The notes below the pieces were generated by a model. That model had not been told where the DNA came from, searched no databases, and saw only the letters and a list, made by a program, of their open reading frames with translations. Positions 47,001-59,360 of a stretch of 64,000 nt of DNA are shown piece by piece. The DNA is from Episyrphus balteatus (lineage: Eukaryota > Arthropoda > Insecta > Diptera > Syrphidae), in NCBI RefSeq assembly GCF_945859705.1, contig NC_079135.1:15874501-15938500 (forward strand). Direction: 5' to 3'. The translations under genes were made by a program, and so were the position numbers. How positions within the stretch are numbered: position 1 is the stretch's first letter; every line of letters begins with the position of its first letter.

Positions 47001-48140
47001 TATTTATTTATTTATTTTTTTATTGAGAAAAACAATGTTTTGATTCGAAACACCCTGTTTGATATAAATAAATCTACAATGCTCTCCACAAACAACTTTA
47101 AAACGCTAATTGTTTTGCGAACTTTTTGCACACGATTTTCCACTGGGTTTATTTCTCTGCCATCTTGTATGAGAGTTTATAATTATACCTTTTGTGTATG
47201 TCGGTCATCCTGACACCTGTCACCTTTCCATGAGCTTTTAAAACATGCATCCAAATGGATATAAAGTCACAGAGAAAAGGTCACCATCATCATGCATCCA
47301 AAAGAAGAAAGAGATACGAATCAAAGGGTAAAATATTGTATTCACACATACTGGTATGAAAAGTAGGAGTAGTGGACTCGTATGTAGGTGAAAGAAAACC
47401 CTAAATATAGATCTTAATAGTTTTAACACGCATTGCCAAAGGCATTTATAAATATGAACTTTGAGTATAAAGCTATAATAAACTTTGTTGCATGCAGGAA
47501 GGTAGAACTGCAGTTGATGTTTTCTTTGTTAAAAGTTCCATTTTTATTCATGTACAGTTTATTAATACTTTCCCGTATACGAATTAAGTGACTTTTCTCT
47601 TTATACGAATTAAACAAATATACATTTATATGCACACAGGGAAAAGTAATTTTCCGCGAAATTTTGTCCAAAAAGGATTTTATTGTTGTTTTTGATGGTC
47701 TTGTTTGCCATATACACATGCAACTTGTGCCTTACATGACATCTAGAAATAATCTTTTTACGAGAGCTTGTTTAATATTAACCAGAAGCACACTTTTAGT
47801 ATTTTAATTAAAACGTGATGGATAATTTTAATTTTCATTTAAAATTTTATTTTTTTTCTTCCATTAAGGTAAGCTTTTTTCAGAAAATGAATAATCAAAG
47901 GAGTTTTCAAAGAGATTAAGAAATGTATTTGTTGTAAAATTATAACACCCAAAAAGTTCTTGTGAGCAATCGTTTCAATAAGCTCAATGGTTTCTGACAC
48001 ACTGTTTTTCTCAAGAATTGTCAGCTTCTAAGAAGTCGAATAAAAGCAATTTGCGTTAGTAACACTGTTCTACAACGAAAAACGCCTCTAAACCAATCTT
48101 TACTTTTTTAATTAATTTTCGAATGTTGATTTCGAATCCG
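47001..48140. other. Non-coding region
   Basis: A short TTTA microsatellite (about 46998-47020) and otherwise unremarkable A+T-rich sequence. Confidence 0.4.
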
Positions 48141-48142
48141 TA

Positions 48143-49688
48143 GGGGAGAGTGGGGCTAAAAGTAACAGGGGTAAGAATTAACAGCTAAAAAAAAACGGTG
48201 TTCCTTTCAATATTAAGAAACGCGTAAAGGAGAAAAATGCTCAATTTTTCATTTTCTTCAGTTGAAGATTATACGACAGGGTGAGAAGTTATACTAGTGG
48301 TGCCCAAAAAATTCATGTTTGTAACTTTTTTTTTTAAATTTTATTTTTACCGGAAAAAGATAGAGTGCCAAGCGTTTTTTTGTTATATGCATTTGCGTTG
48401 TAGCTCAAATTGCGTGTATATGTTATGTCTATATCCAGTTTCGTTTTTTTTTAAACTGATTTTGTGTAAAAAATTTCATGCTGGGGCTAGTTGTAACATT
48501 TTTCCGAGGCAAGTTGTAACATGTAAAAACCTACCTGTAGATTGTGTTGCCAGAGCCGGCTATTTATCGCCAAACGGGCTCGTTTTAACTTGATCCTTAA
48601 AATTTTGATTTTCGATTTATCGGATTTTGGCTCTTTTCATTTTGAACTTGGCGATTTACGGCTCCTTTTAAAGTAAGGCATTTTACAGCAAAAATCCACC
48701 ACAAATGTGAACAGACAACCAATTTGCATGCATTTACATTTGATTTTTATTGAAAATTTAATTTTACGTCCGTAAATGAGCATTAAAACCAGAATACATC
48801 AACAAAAACAAAAAATATACTTGAAGTCTGATAAGCAAAAGTTATTTGAAAACTTAAAAAAATTTAAATCTCATGCCATAAAATTTTTTTTTCGTATTTT
48901 TGGACAATTTTTGAAAGCAATTTTTGGCTCTAAAACTTTTCAAAATCGTCTCCTTGTCTCGAAAATATTCTGGCAACACTGCCTGTAGATCTGTTCGCTT
49001 AGGTATTTATGTTTGCATAAAGTGTGACTCAGATGAAAATTCCTCTTAATATGTATTCATTCGACTTTTTTTACTTTTAACAAGTGAATTGTGATTTTTC
49101 GTTTATTTTATTTTTATTTATTTTTCATTACAACAAGGCTGTTTGTTATCAACTAGTGTAAAATAATTTTTTGAATAAGAGTACCAGAGATCAAACCCTG
49201 CTCTTTGCCCAACTTTCAGGGAAGAAAGATCTAATTCACCGTTCAACTTAACGATTTTTTGGGACGCACCCTACTTTTTTCTTACCTATACTAAAAAATC
49301 GTTTAACTAATATAACCAATAACCCTGGATATGAATGCTTGTAATAGAATTTGTATTTATTTTGGAATTGCAAACACATTTTAAACCACCACTTGAATTT
49401 ATAAACATATAAAGGTATTTTTTCTCTTATTTTTAGTTCTTGGTACAACATACCCCGGTATGTGTTACACTTTGCCCCGTATACGGGGTAAGTTGAAACA
49501 ACACGAATTTTTTTTTTAAAGCTTTATTTTTAAACATTACCGTTAAATTTTGATAATTTTTTGTGATGGATCTTGCAGCTAAAACATGAGTCTTCAATTT
49601 AAAAAAAGGTCTAGTTGACTTATTTTCAAATTTGTAGGAGGACCATATCGGTTTTAGTAAAAAGTGTTACATTTGGCCCCCTCTCCCC
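48143..49688. mobile_element. 1.5-kb DNA transposon with GGGGAGAG termini
   Basis: The left end GGGGAGAGTGGGGCTAAAAG and the right end, read inverted, GGGGAGAGGGGGCCAAATGT are similar, both leading into GTAACA. TA flanks both ends (48141-48142, 49689-49690). Motifs such as GGGGCTAGTTGTAACA, GGCAAGTTGTAACATG and TTTGCCCCGTATACGGGG recur inside (48482-48522, 49451-49500), like multiple transposase-binding sites. No transposase is evident. The superfamily is uncertain; the TA target suggests Tc1/mariner-related. Confidence 0.75.
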
Positions 49689-49690
49689 TA

Positions 49691-51480
49691 GTCTAAATTG
49701 TATTTTCAAGTCAAGCTTTTGAAATACTTGAATATAAACAGGTCAAAAACGTTGTTTTTGAGGTCCTCTGACGTCAAGTTACATAATTCCAAAATATTGT
49801 TGTGCAAAACTGTCTATGCAATCTAAAAAATCATTATTTTAGTGACAGTAAATAGAAAATTTTGTATAGAAGGTAAACGTTCTCTATCATCGTTCGACTT
49901 TTTTCGAATCCTTAATTTTGTTATAATATCTTTATCGCAAGTGAAACCAACTTTACGTTTTCAAAGATTTGGTTTTTCAAAAAAAAAAAAAAGGTAAAAT
50001 TAGTTAACATTGAGTACAAAAAAAATATATTTTCATATCTTAAGAACACTGAGTATTGCAGTCAAAAAATACTCGGGCGGAAACCTATCACACTCATTAC
50101 GAAACGGTTTGTAAAAGTTATAGCATCTACACTACCAAAATATAGAAAAGGATTTTTTTTAGAATTCTCAGCCAATGCAAAATTGTAACGTCACTAATTT
50201 TAGCAAAAAGTAATTTAAAAAAAAAAATTAAATGAATTTGTATGTTTTTTTATTTTTTGACCACAATTTTGAGTTATCTTTAAAAAAAAAGTTCGAGCAA
50301 TAAAATTGATTTTTGCAGCAAAAAAAAAATGTACTAGAAAAAAAATTTCAAAAATTTAATTTTTTTTTTCAACTTTTCCGAAGTATTTAGCAAATAATAT
50401 TTTCCACTGCTTAGTTCATTCTTCGTGAAAATTCTTCAAAATTGGATGTCACCCGAACTTAATGTTTTTCTTCTCACTTATTTTAGCGGAATACTCATTT
50501 ATTCAAACATCCTGAAATCTACAAAATTTTTGTTTGTGTGACAAATCATCAGAATTGCAGACAATTTCTGACATAAATTTTCTTTAATTTTAACCCAAAG
50601 TGCCCGCCAAAGTAGGCAAGAGACTTCAATAGGGGATTAAGTCAAACTAATTTGTGACTCGACTAAAATTGTTTAAAATTTTTTATCCAGCCAATTTTCA
50701 ACCAATTTTAATAATATTGGAAAAATGTAAAAAATACTATTTTTGAAATTATTGAACTAATGAAGTTAAACTACATTGATTTCACATCACAAATATTTAC
50801 ATAAATCACATTTCACATATTTCGAGATAAGAAAATCAAAAAGGAATTAAAATCTCGAAAAAAAAAATTTTTAAAAAAATTTTTTAAACGTTTAAATTTG
50901 AATAAGAAATAATTTGCTATAGATACTTTTTGTAGTAAAAATTTTGTTAAAAATAAATTTAATTTTTTAAAGATCTTAAATTTCTTACATTAAAAAATAT
51001 AAATGAGTGTAGTTTTCATTATTAATTATTTTTATTTTCAACAAAATTAACAAAAAAAAAGACAGTAAGGAAACTTCCTGATCGATTTGTGTACTTTATT
51101 ACAGTAAATAAAAATTCAATATAGTTTTGATTGATTTCCAAAAATATTTTGCATATTTTTTTGTTATTTTTATTTTTTTTATGTTTGCTGTTTATATAAA
51201 AGTATTTATTAAATTTGTATAAAAAAAATTCTCAACTAAATATTTTTTTCTATTATTTTAAAAACATTATAGAAAAAAAAGCTTAATATAATGCAAAATA
51301 GTTCAATAGTTCAATATGTTAAAAGACAAACTAACCATATTTTCTTCCAAAAGAAATTATTTAAACAAAATTTAATTGAACTTGATTTTTACTATACTAA
51401 ACGCCATTAAATTTAAACCAATAAATTGCTAATAGCGATATAATCCGCACAAAATAACACAATAATTCAATATATAAATA
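49691..51480. other. Non-coding A+T-rich region with a family remnant
   Basis: About 49885-49950 (TCATCGTTCGACTTTTTTCG, then ATATCTTTATCGCAAGTGAA) resembles the tail of the dispersed family. The rest is A+T-rich without features. Confidence 0.4.
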
Positions 51481-52160
51481 ACACACACGACTGATCCAAA
51501 ATACACCCTGTAGGAGTGAAATGAATATACATATGCAATCACTTATTCTTCACAGTCTTTTCCAATTGAGTGCATAATCACTATCAATCAGCACCAAACC
51601 CATTACTAGATTAAATTATTGTCTGCCAACACTTACACAAATTGCACCAATGAATCCCACTTCCCATATCCGTTAGTATATTATTGTATATGTATGCGGT
51701 TTTCATCCTGTAATACACTAATTATACGAAAATTTAGCCACTTCCGGTGCGAGTGCAATGCATTTGCATAAAATCGAATCTATCTATCGGAAGTAAGCAA
51801 TATCCAACGGGATATTCCTAAATTCCCATATCGATGCATAATTGATACAAGTACAGAGTACACCCTCCATCACTCGCTCTCGTTATTGGATGCAACTTCA
51901 ACTTCACTATTTTGCAAGTGTATGTGTGTGGCTGTTGTGGGTACAATTATGACCATATTGGCGGAATATAAATATAAAATTCAGTTTTGTTGTTGTTGTT
52001 GGGAAAATGCGATATAAATTTAGAATAATGAAGCATTTGCCGCTGATACCACAGGATCCGCTCTGTTTGCTTGCATTTGTTTTTTAAAACGATGGCGGTG
52101 GAGGCGATTGGGGAGGAATGGAACATCCCTGATGGAATATAGAGCTAAGTTTTGTGATGC
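51481..52160. promoter_or_regulatory. Candidate conserved non-coding/enhancer-like patch
   Basis: Less A+T-rich, with few homopolymers, and containing an octamer ATTTGCAT (51762-51769), several TAATTAT-type sites and a CACTCGCTCTCG stretch. No reading frame. Regulatory function is inferred from base composition and short motifs only. Confidence 0.25.
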
Positions 52161-52989
52161 GGTATGATCGAACGTAAAACATTTATCTATGTGTTTTTAT
52201 TTTCAATTTTATTTTGTTATTTTTTTAAAGTTTTATATAAATTGTTTATAATGTTGCCATTTGGCACAGAAAAAAAATTCTTCTGGTTTACGATCTCAAT
52301 AAAGCCATGGATAATTAAAATAAAAAAAAAACAATTTTTAAAATTAAATCAGTAAAGGTTTTGGCAGATGGTTGGTGAGAGATGAGGAATGTTGAGAATT
52401 TTTATATAACACGCTGGTGAATGCGGCTTTTTCGAATATTTCACGCCTGTGTTTGTGGTTTTTAAACAATTGGTAAACATGATGTTATTTTTTTTTCCTC
52501 TGTGTGTTTTGTTTCTCTATCATTTTTGTGTATAATTTGTGTAGCAAAATTCGTCGATGATAAAATTATAATATTTCCTCAAATATGCAAAATGAAAATT
52601 CAAATTAAAATGAGAAAAAAAATATATTTGTTTAAAGTTAACAGTTGTGGTATGTTCATAGATATTTTTTTTTTCATTTATAAGGACTTTGAAACTGTTA
52701 AAATAGAAATATTTCAAATTTTAGCTCTGCGTTGGAAAGGGGCGAAATAATGCAGATAATTATTTAACTTGTTGAATTATTTACATTTTAAAAATACTCT
52801 AAAAATGGAGCAAAAACACTGAAGGTATTTATTACTGCATGAAAATAATTAGAATTATTTCATTGCTTATATGTAAATTTGTTTTTGAATGCTTTATTTT
52901 AAAAGTTTATACTTCAAAATTCTAGATTTCAAAACGATGTTAATAGAATTAAAAAGAAAAATATTAAAAATAAATTCAGAAGAATATTA
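52161..52989. other. Non-coding A+T-rich region
   Basis: Opposite-strand short frames (52502-52750 and 52520-52717) are compositional. Nothing else. Confidence 0.4.
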
Positions 52990-53830
52990 AATATAATGCA
53001 CGACTGGGATCTTATGCTAAAAGTAGTCCTATAATATTAAAGCTTTTTACTGAACAAAATTAGGAAAAATTTAAAATTTGACATTTTTAAGGAACTTTAT
53101 AACTACCTAGTGCAAAAAAAAAAAAATAAAATCTCTTTTTATAATTAATTAACACAGTTTTAAATGACCAAGTATGCCAATGGATTTCTTGCATAAAAAG
53201 GAATTTTTAGAAAAAAAAAAATTCAAATAACACCCGTTTTTTTAAAAATAATTTTAATAGGTATAAAAAAATTTTCTATCATTTTTCAAAAAAAAAGTTG
53301 ACAACAATAACAAAAAGTTATTCAACACATAAAAATGAAATTTCGATAAAATACAAGAACTTGTTTTCCAAAAATTGATTTTTCAAAAAAAAAAAAAATT
53401 GAAATATTTTTTAAAAATATAAAAATGTGTTTTTCAAAAAATTTTAAAATATGTTTTATAATGATTGTTTTAACGTTTCTGTATATAAAATTTGGAAATC
53501 TGCTTTGTCTCTATAACAGGTAACGTTAATAAAGGTAAAAAAATATTTTTTTGTATTTCCAAAGGAAAATTTTCATTAATTGCATCCAAAAATAAAGATC
53601 ATTAAAGCCCAAATAAAACCTAAAAAATGAAAATTTTATGTGTTACTACACTAAACACAAAACTAAAAATCAAAATCGTTAGAGCCGTTTATGAAAAAAA
53701 TTAACTTTTCTATTTCCGTTATATGACAGGTACTGTTAGTTTTGGTCCAACAAAAATTCAATTTGTCCTGGCTCAAGTAGTTTAGGCTGTAGCTCGAGGT
53801 ACAGACAGACAGAATCGCAGCACTATGGGA
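52990..53830 (+). repeat. Copy of the dispersed family
   Basis: GCACGACTGGGATCTTATGC, then ATTAAAGCTTTTTACT, TATGCCAATGGATTTCTTGC, AAAAAGGAATTTTTAG, ACAGGTAACGTTAATAA, AATCGTTAGAGCCGTTTATG and TTCCGTTATATGACAGGTAC follow the order of 4350-5045, then a short GACAGACAGA tract (about 53802-53812). The terminus after the microsatellite is missing. Confidence 0.75.
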
Positions 53831-54565
53831 CCAAACGATGTAAATCATCTCAAAATTCCATAACTTTTTTGTTTCTCAATATTTTTTTTTTGAAATTTGT
53901 CACAAATATACTACAATGTATATGCTTCAACTTGTAATAAAAATCAGAACTAAAAAAATTATGTATGTATTTATTATGTATGTATTTATTATTTTCAAAA
54001 ACAGAAATTATGAAAAATAGCTCAAATACATCAATTTTTAAAAATTTTAAGTCGTTGTAATTTGTGTTAAATATAAGTGAAGTTATCCTATATATAATAT
54101 ATTGATAAGAAAGCAAAAATTGAAAGATTATAAATTAAAAACAAAAGCATACGAATGAAAGATAATATAAAATTCATTGTAGGTAGAATTTATTTTATAA
54201 GTAAGAAAAGAAAGACAAAATGTGAAAGGGATAAGTATCCAAAAACGTAGAGACTTAATTAACCACTTTCTTAATAAAATCAAAATTATTGTGTATTTTA
54301 TAAAACTCAAACAACAAAAAAGGGTTGAAGAGGAAAAAAGTATTAAAACGAAATAGAATATTAAAATAATTTATATTTTATAGAGAAGACTTTTTAAATA
54401 AAACAAAAGCTTGAGATAAGAATTAAAATAGCGTAAAAAAATAAAAGTTTGAAAAAATGGGATGAAATAAAATAAAATCAAATCTGCAGATTTTGATTTG
54501 CAGCAGAAAATGGGACTTGAAATCCGTTCAGAATGTCAATTTAAAATACATATCTCAAATTCTTA
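53831..54565. other. Non-coding A+T-rich region
   Basis: A small TATGTATTTATTA duplication at 53961-53990; otherwise nothing. Confidence 0.4.
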
Positions 54566-55810
54566 CCATTTTCGATTAAATGCACTTCTTGTGAAATTTC
54601 GAAAAATTCCCCTGTTCATAATTGATTTTTGTTTTTACAAACGTTCACTAAAACATTGGTAAATAAGAATCAATTATTTAATCAAAACATTATTTATTTT
54701 GTTCGCTACAAAGGAGAATGGGCATTTTGGACGTTGAGCGGCCATCAATAAAATTGGTATCAAATGAAAGAATTATAGCTCAGGAAAAACTTTTATTATG
54801 GACGTTTCGCTGTATTGCGTTAAGAATGCAAGATAATGCAGTATTAGTATTGTTAATGCATTGTTCAATGTATGATGGAAAAACTGATTTATATTTTTAT
54901 ATGGAATATAAAATATGATGCTCTGTCATTTTCCCTAAACATGAAGACATTAATCTTGAAAATCCGAATAATAGAACTCATAATACAAGATTTTTAAGAC
55001 AACCATTTCAGGCTCGTAAGTTTTCAAACAATTCAAAGTAACAAAAAATTGAACAACAAAACTCTAAAAATAGGCTTGAATTTGTTGTTTTAAAATGCTT
55101 ATAGTTTGGGTTCTAGTGGTTGGATATTCAAGATAAAGGTCTTCAGACTCAGGGAAAATGACAGAAAATAATATTTTGCACTTAAAATACACAATTGAGT
55201 TATAACATTGAGACATATATAAAGTGTTAAATGCAAAAATGCATTTTATCCGTTATTGAAATACGTCACAGGGATAAAACTTCTGCACAATGTATGTAAA
55301 CCTTAAGTACATCAAAAAATAACAAATTCATTCCTGGCCGCGTAACGTCCACGTTTCATACAAACTTGCCCATTCTCCTTAGTTAGCAGTTTTAATGAAA
55401 CTCAATTTCTTACTTTTATTTTAGAGCAACATCCTAATAAATAAATTGTACATTTTGAAACTGGTTAATCATTTTTATAGCTTGCCTAGTTATCACAGTT
55501 TTCAAAAAAAAAAATTATAAAAAATTCGGAAATTGAAGTTAGGATGAAAGATACTATAATTTGAATTCAACAAAACAAGGTTTTTCAGAGTAAAAAAATA
55601 ACAATACAAAACATAGGCTTTTGTTGAAACTAATTTGTAGCGAAATAATTTTTTTTTATTTGTCAATTGTTCCCAATTGTCAATTATTGTTTTAGGGACA
55701 GATTTGTAAAAAAACAAAAATAAATTATGAACAGGGGAAGCAAAATACTGTTTTAAAGTAGGAATTTTTCGAAATTTCACAAGAAGTGCATTTAATCGAA
55801 AACCGTAAAT
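54566..55810. repeat. Outer inverted repeat enclosing a second palindromic element
   Basis: The left arm (54566-54660: TTTTCGATTAAATGCACTTC, TTGTGAAATTTCGAAAAATT, CCCCTGTTCATAATT) matches the complement of the right arm (55680-55810). The right arm has about 25 extra bases between AATTCC and CCTGTTC. The arms surround 54711-55381. Confidence 0.75.
54711..55381. mobile_element. ~670-bp palindromic element with AAGGAGAATGGGC ends
   Basis: The left end AAGGAGAATGGGCA is followed by GGACGTTGAGCGGCC; the right end, inverted, is AAGGAGAATGGGCAAG followed by GGACGTTACGCGGCC. Further inside, TCTGTCATTTTCCCT (54923) and AGGGAAAATGACAGA (55150) also pair. It is a foldback-type non-autonomous element. 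The target duplication is unclear. The plus-strand frame at 54718-54918 is just its left arm. Confidence 0.65.
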
Positions 55811-56429
55811 ATTTGGGATAAACAAGTTACCAAATTTTAAGAGCCCTTTAAATCGCCTATAAGAATATTTCATTTGAATCATTAATTTTGAGATACCCTG
55901 TAGATGACAGTAAAAAAACATTTTTGGAAAATTTTTATTTTATACATTTTTGACCATAAATCAAAATGGCGCAAATATGCGCAAAATTTTATTCTTATTC
56001 CTTAATTTTGAGTAAAATGAGATTCTAAATTCATTCATAACTCGACATCGGCAGTCGTCCTAAAGGAGAAATCTACAATTGAAAATTAAAGTTGGCCAAA
56101 TTACTTCCTTTTAATTGTTATTTTTTTTTAAACAATCAATTTAGAGTACATTCAAAAACAAATAACGGATTTATAAAGAAGAGATTCTAACCTTTTTATT
56201 GATATACAACACTTATAAGGTTTCTTCACAAACTTCTGAGAAAACTAAGTTTAAACTGCTTTATAAAATAGGACGAAAAACAATAAAAATTTAAATGTAA
56301 GGCTCGAGACTCATTTTAAGTACTTTTATCCAAAATATATTAAAAACAATGTATGCTATCATAATTGCTCACATTTCTATTATGTTAAACAATCATTACT
56401 TTTTTTAAATTATCACATTTGTTAAAACC
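55811..56429. other. Non-coding A+T-rich region
   Basis: Nothing recognised. Confidence 0.4.
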
Positions 56430-56570
56430 AATTTTGAAATGGTTTTGGTCGTTTGATCCCATTGTGCGCCGGACCCAACTTTTTGACCTTCTCCATCATC
56501 GTAATGTCATTAATGTCGATTTTATTCCGAACCCTAAACTTGCCCTATAGTACCTATATAGCAAGTAACC
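56430..56570 (+). repeat. Tail module of the dispersed family
   Basis: GACCCAACTTTTTGACCTTC, TCCATCATCGTAATGTCATT, CCGAACCCTAAACTTGCCCT and ATAGTACCTATATAGCAAG match the tail at 5190-5303, including the terminal CTTGC...GCAAG hairpin. The microsatellite and body are absent. Confidence 0.75.
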
Positions 56571-58195
56571 TTCATAACCCTCATAACAAAACAATTTTTA
56601 GGTAGTATGTGCCCCTAGGAATCATTCACGATTCACGAACGTAATAGTTTTGAGGACCAAAGTAGATTTTTAAAGGTTTTTTCCATCAAGATAAAGTTAA
56701 AAATAAAAAAAAGTGCATTTTTCTGAATTTTAGATAGAGTGACAATTTTTATCACCCTCTCATGTATCGGTGAAGTAGAGTAATAGTTTGATAACATTAA
56801 TTTTTAAATATTTTAAAAACCTCGCTAATGCTGATGAAACTACCTTCAGTTATACCTTCAGTTGCTATATAAAATATCGACTTGCATTCCAACTACTTAA
56901 ATATTTACTGCCATCCACAACCTTTAATGGAAGAAGAAAATAAGAAAAACTTCAACTTCAGCTAACGTTAATTTCGAATGTGCCCCAAGAGCGTCTTAAA
57001 GTCCTTTCAATGCTCATTTCAAATGCTCGAAAAAAAGAACACAAAATGTCCTTGGGTTGTGGGAATATTTCCTTAATTAAATGAAACTGGGCGCCGCCAT
57101 TGACTCCGACAACGATGCTGGCTGCTTCCATCGTCGCGTCACGTTTGCTTTTTATTTGTATTGCAAAAAGCAAAAGCTAAAAACAAAATTCAAAAGTCTT
57201 AGAGGTTTTTGGGGAATTTGGGTCTTTCTCTCTGTAGGTTAGAAGTTTAGGTATACTTTTTGACTTCCGAAACACATTCATTTCTTCTCTTGTTGTTGTT
57301 GTTGTTGTTATTTGTTTCTTTAAGTGGTATATTGTGTATTCTCTAATGAGTCCTCTAAAATTGTGAAAAGGAATATTTATTATTATATTCTTGAATATTA
57401 TTATCATCACAGAGGAGTCGGATTATGCTTTTATGCTTTCATTTTCTCGCTCCTATATGAAAAGCAAGACTGATGTGCGAGGTTTAATTATGTATTTATT
57501 TTCAAAATTATATTCCTTAAATCAACACCATCAAACAACACTGAAAATATCAACGATTCAAAATATAAGACAGGTTGGGAAACCAGCTGCGTTAATTTAA
57601 GTGAAGAATAGCTATTTGTGTAGTTATGTTTTTTTTTTTAATAGAAAAAGCTGTTAAAAGGACCTATGCTGTAGGTACCTATAGAAATCTTAATGAAAGA
57701 TTGTTTAAGTTTTGGTATTTATATAGCTAATTTTGTACTTTTAATTAAAGAATATACCTATATCAAAAAGGTTGCTCTTAAAAAATAAACAAAACATTTT
57801 TCAAAAATATGGGTTCTTGGTGTGTGCACTTTTTACTTGCTGTATTTATTTTGTGTCAAAAATATTTCAAGTTTTTTTTTGGCATCGAAAAGAACTTTCG
57901 TGCCTAAAAATACTATTAAAGACCTTATTTGAAGGAGATCAATATCTTATGAGCATGTTTGTGTATTAAAAAAGGGGTGTATTTTGAATTTTTAACATAA
58001 TATCTCGAAAACTGGTATAATGAAATATTTTTTTTTTGTTGATAGTGTCTAAAACAACTTTTTAAACGTTTTAGGACCTACACGAAGAAAAAAGACCACC
58101 TAAAAATAAGCGGATTCTGTAAAAAAGTTAAGCGGATTTTTGCATAATTTTTTTTTCCAAGAAAACTTCCGTCTTAAATTAAGAGAGTCTTTCAA
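56571..58195. other. Non-coding region with one G+C-richer patch
   Basis: 56960-57140 is G+C-richer and includes TGTGGGAA (57058-57065), a match to the Su(H) site YGTGRGAA, and TTAATTAAATG. The minus-strand frame 56958-57173 covers it but matches no family I know. A (TTG)n run lies at about 57292-57308. Confidence 0.35.
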
Positions 58196-58197
58196 TA

Positions 58198-59358
58198 CAC
58201 TAGCCCAAAAAATTAAGGGAACAATTTTTTAGTGATATACGATAGACTGTATCTCAGTAAAAAATGATCGCATCATGACAAAACAAAAAACATGTGAAAG
58301 ATACATTCTTTTTGTTTAAGGTTTTTATGACAAAATATTTTATTTCTAACGGTAAAATAGCTTAATAGTTGGAACTGTTCAAAAACCAAAATTTTCCAAT
58401 TAGTTTTTGTTTTTACTTTTCTCATAAAATAGTGGGAACATTTTTTGTGATAAAATAGTTATTATTTTAAGAAAGGTTATTTATTTGACTTTAAGATTCT
58501 TTTTGTTTCAAACTTTTACGATTTTTTTTAGACTGCAATATCAGTTATCAAACCAAAAACCATCTTTTGACTTTGACTATCAATATCTTAACAACGAATA
58601 ACCTTACAGAAAATTCAACGATAGGCATTGAAAAACTTCATTCAATTCTCTACAGAGAAATTAACCTTACTGTGTTAAAAATGTTTCTTACATTTGTGAT
58701 CAATTTAGAAAAGCTATCAAAATAGGCATTTTTACGGTTTTTAGAAAATGTGCCGCTAATTTATAACTAAATTTATAACTTTCTTCTAATCACTTTTTTT
58801 ATGAGAAAAATCAAATTCTTTTGAGTTTATTTGAACATTTCATTAATAAATAGGTATCGTTTAAATTTTAGATAAATCAAAGAAAAACTAAAAGTTTTCA
58901 AAAAAAAGTTAAATTTTGGAAAAAAAAAACTTTTCATATACCTATTATTTTTGGATATTTTTCCTAATTTTGAAAACATTTGATTTTTCTTTGGTTTATC
59001 TAAAATTCAATCGATATTTATTAATAAAATGTTCAAATAAACTGAAAAGAATTTGATTTTTCTAAAAAAAAAAGTGATAAGCAATTCATTTATTGCTGCA
59101 GAAATATGGTGTTTTATTTCATTTCAAAAGTTCAACCCTTACAACAGAAAAACTGCTTGATGAATAAGTCTGAAACTTTCCAGATTAATTTCTGGTCTAT
59201 TAAGCTTCAATAATTAAGCCTCAATTCAATCTTATCACCCATAGTTATAAAAAAGCGGCACATTTTCTAAAAAACCGTAAAAATGCCTATTTTGATAGCT
59301 TTTCTAAATTGATCACAAATGTAAGAAAACATTGTTCCCTTAATTTTTTTGGCTAATG
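58198..59358. mobile_element. mariner/Tc1-like element, 1161 bp, with internal foldback
   Basis: The left end CACTAGCCCAAAAAATTAAG and the right end, inverted, CATTAGCCAAAAAAATTAAG are near-identical and continue GGGAACAA. TA flanks both (58196-58197, 59359-59360). Inside, 58679-58765 is inverted at 59253-59335 (GATCAATTTAGAAAAGCTAT, AAAATGTGCCGC), and 58801-58890 is inverted at 58982-59065 (TTTATTTGAACATTT, GATAAATCAAAGAAAAA). No transposase motif is visible, so it is non-autonomous. Confidence 0.85.
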
Positions 59359-59360
59359 TA

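Noticed and set aside
55502..55921. Minus-strand open frame of about 139 codons
   Set aside because: It overlaps the right arm of an inverted repeat (55680-55810) and has low-complexity ends; no family resemblance.
56958..57173. Minus-strand frame across the G+C-richer island
   Set aside because: Residue mix is ordinary, but there is no family match or splice context that I can support; treated as possible regulatory DNA.
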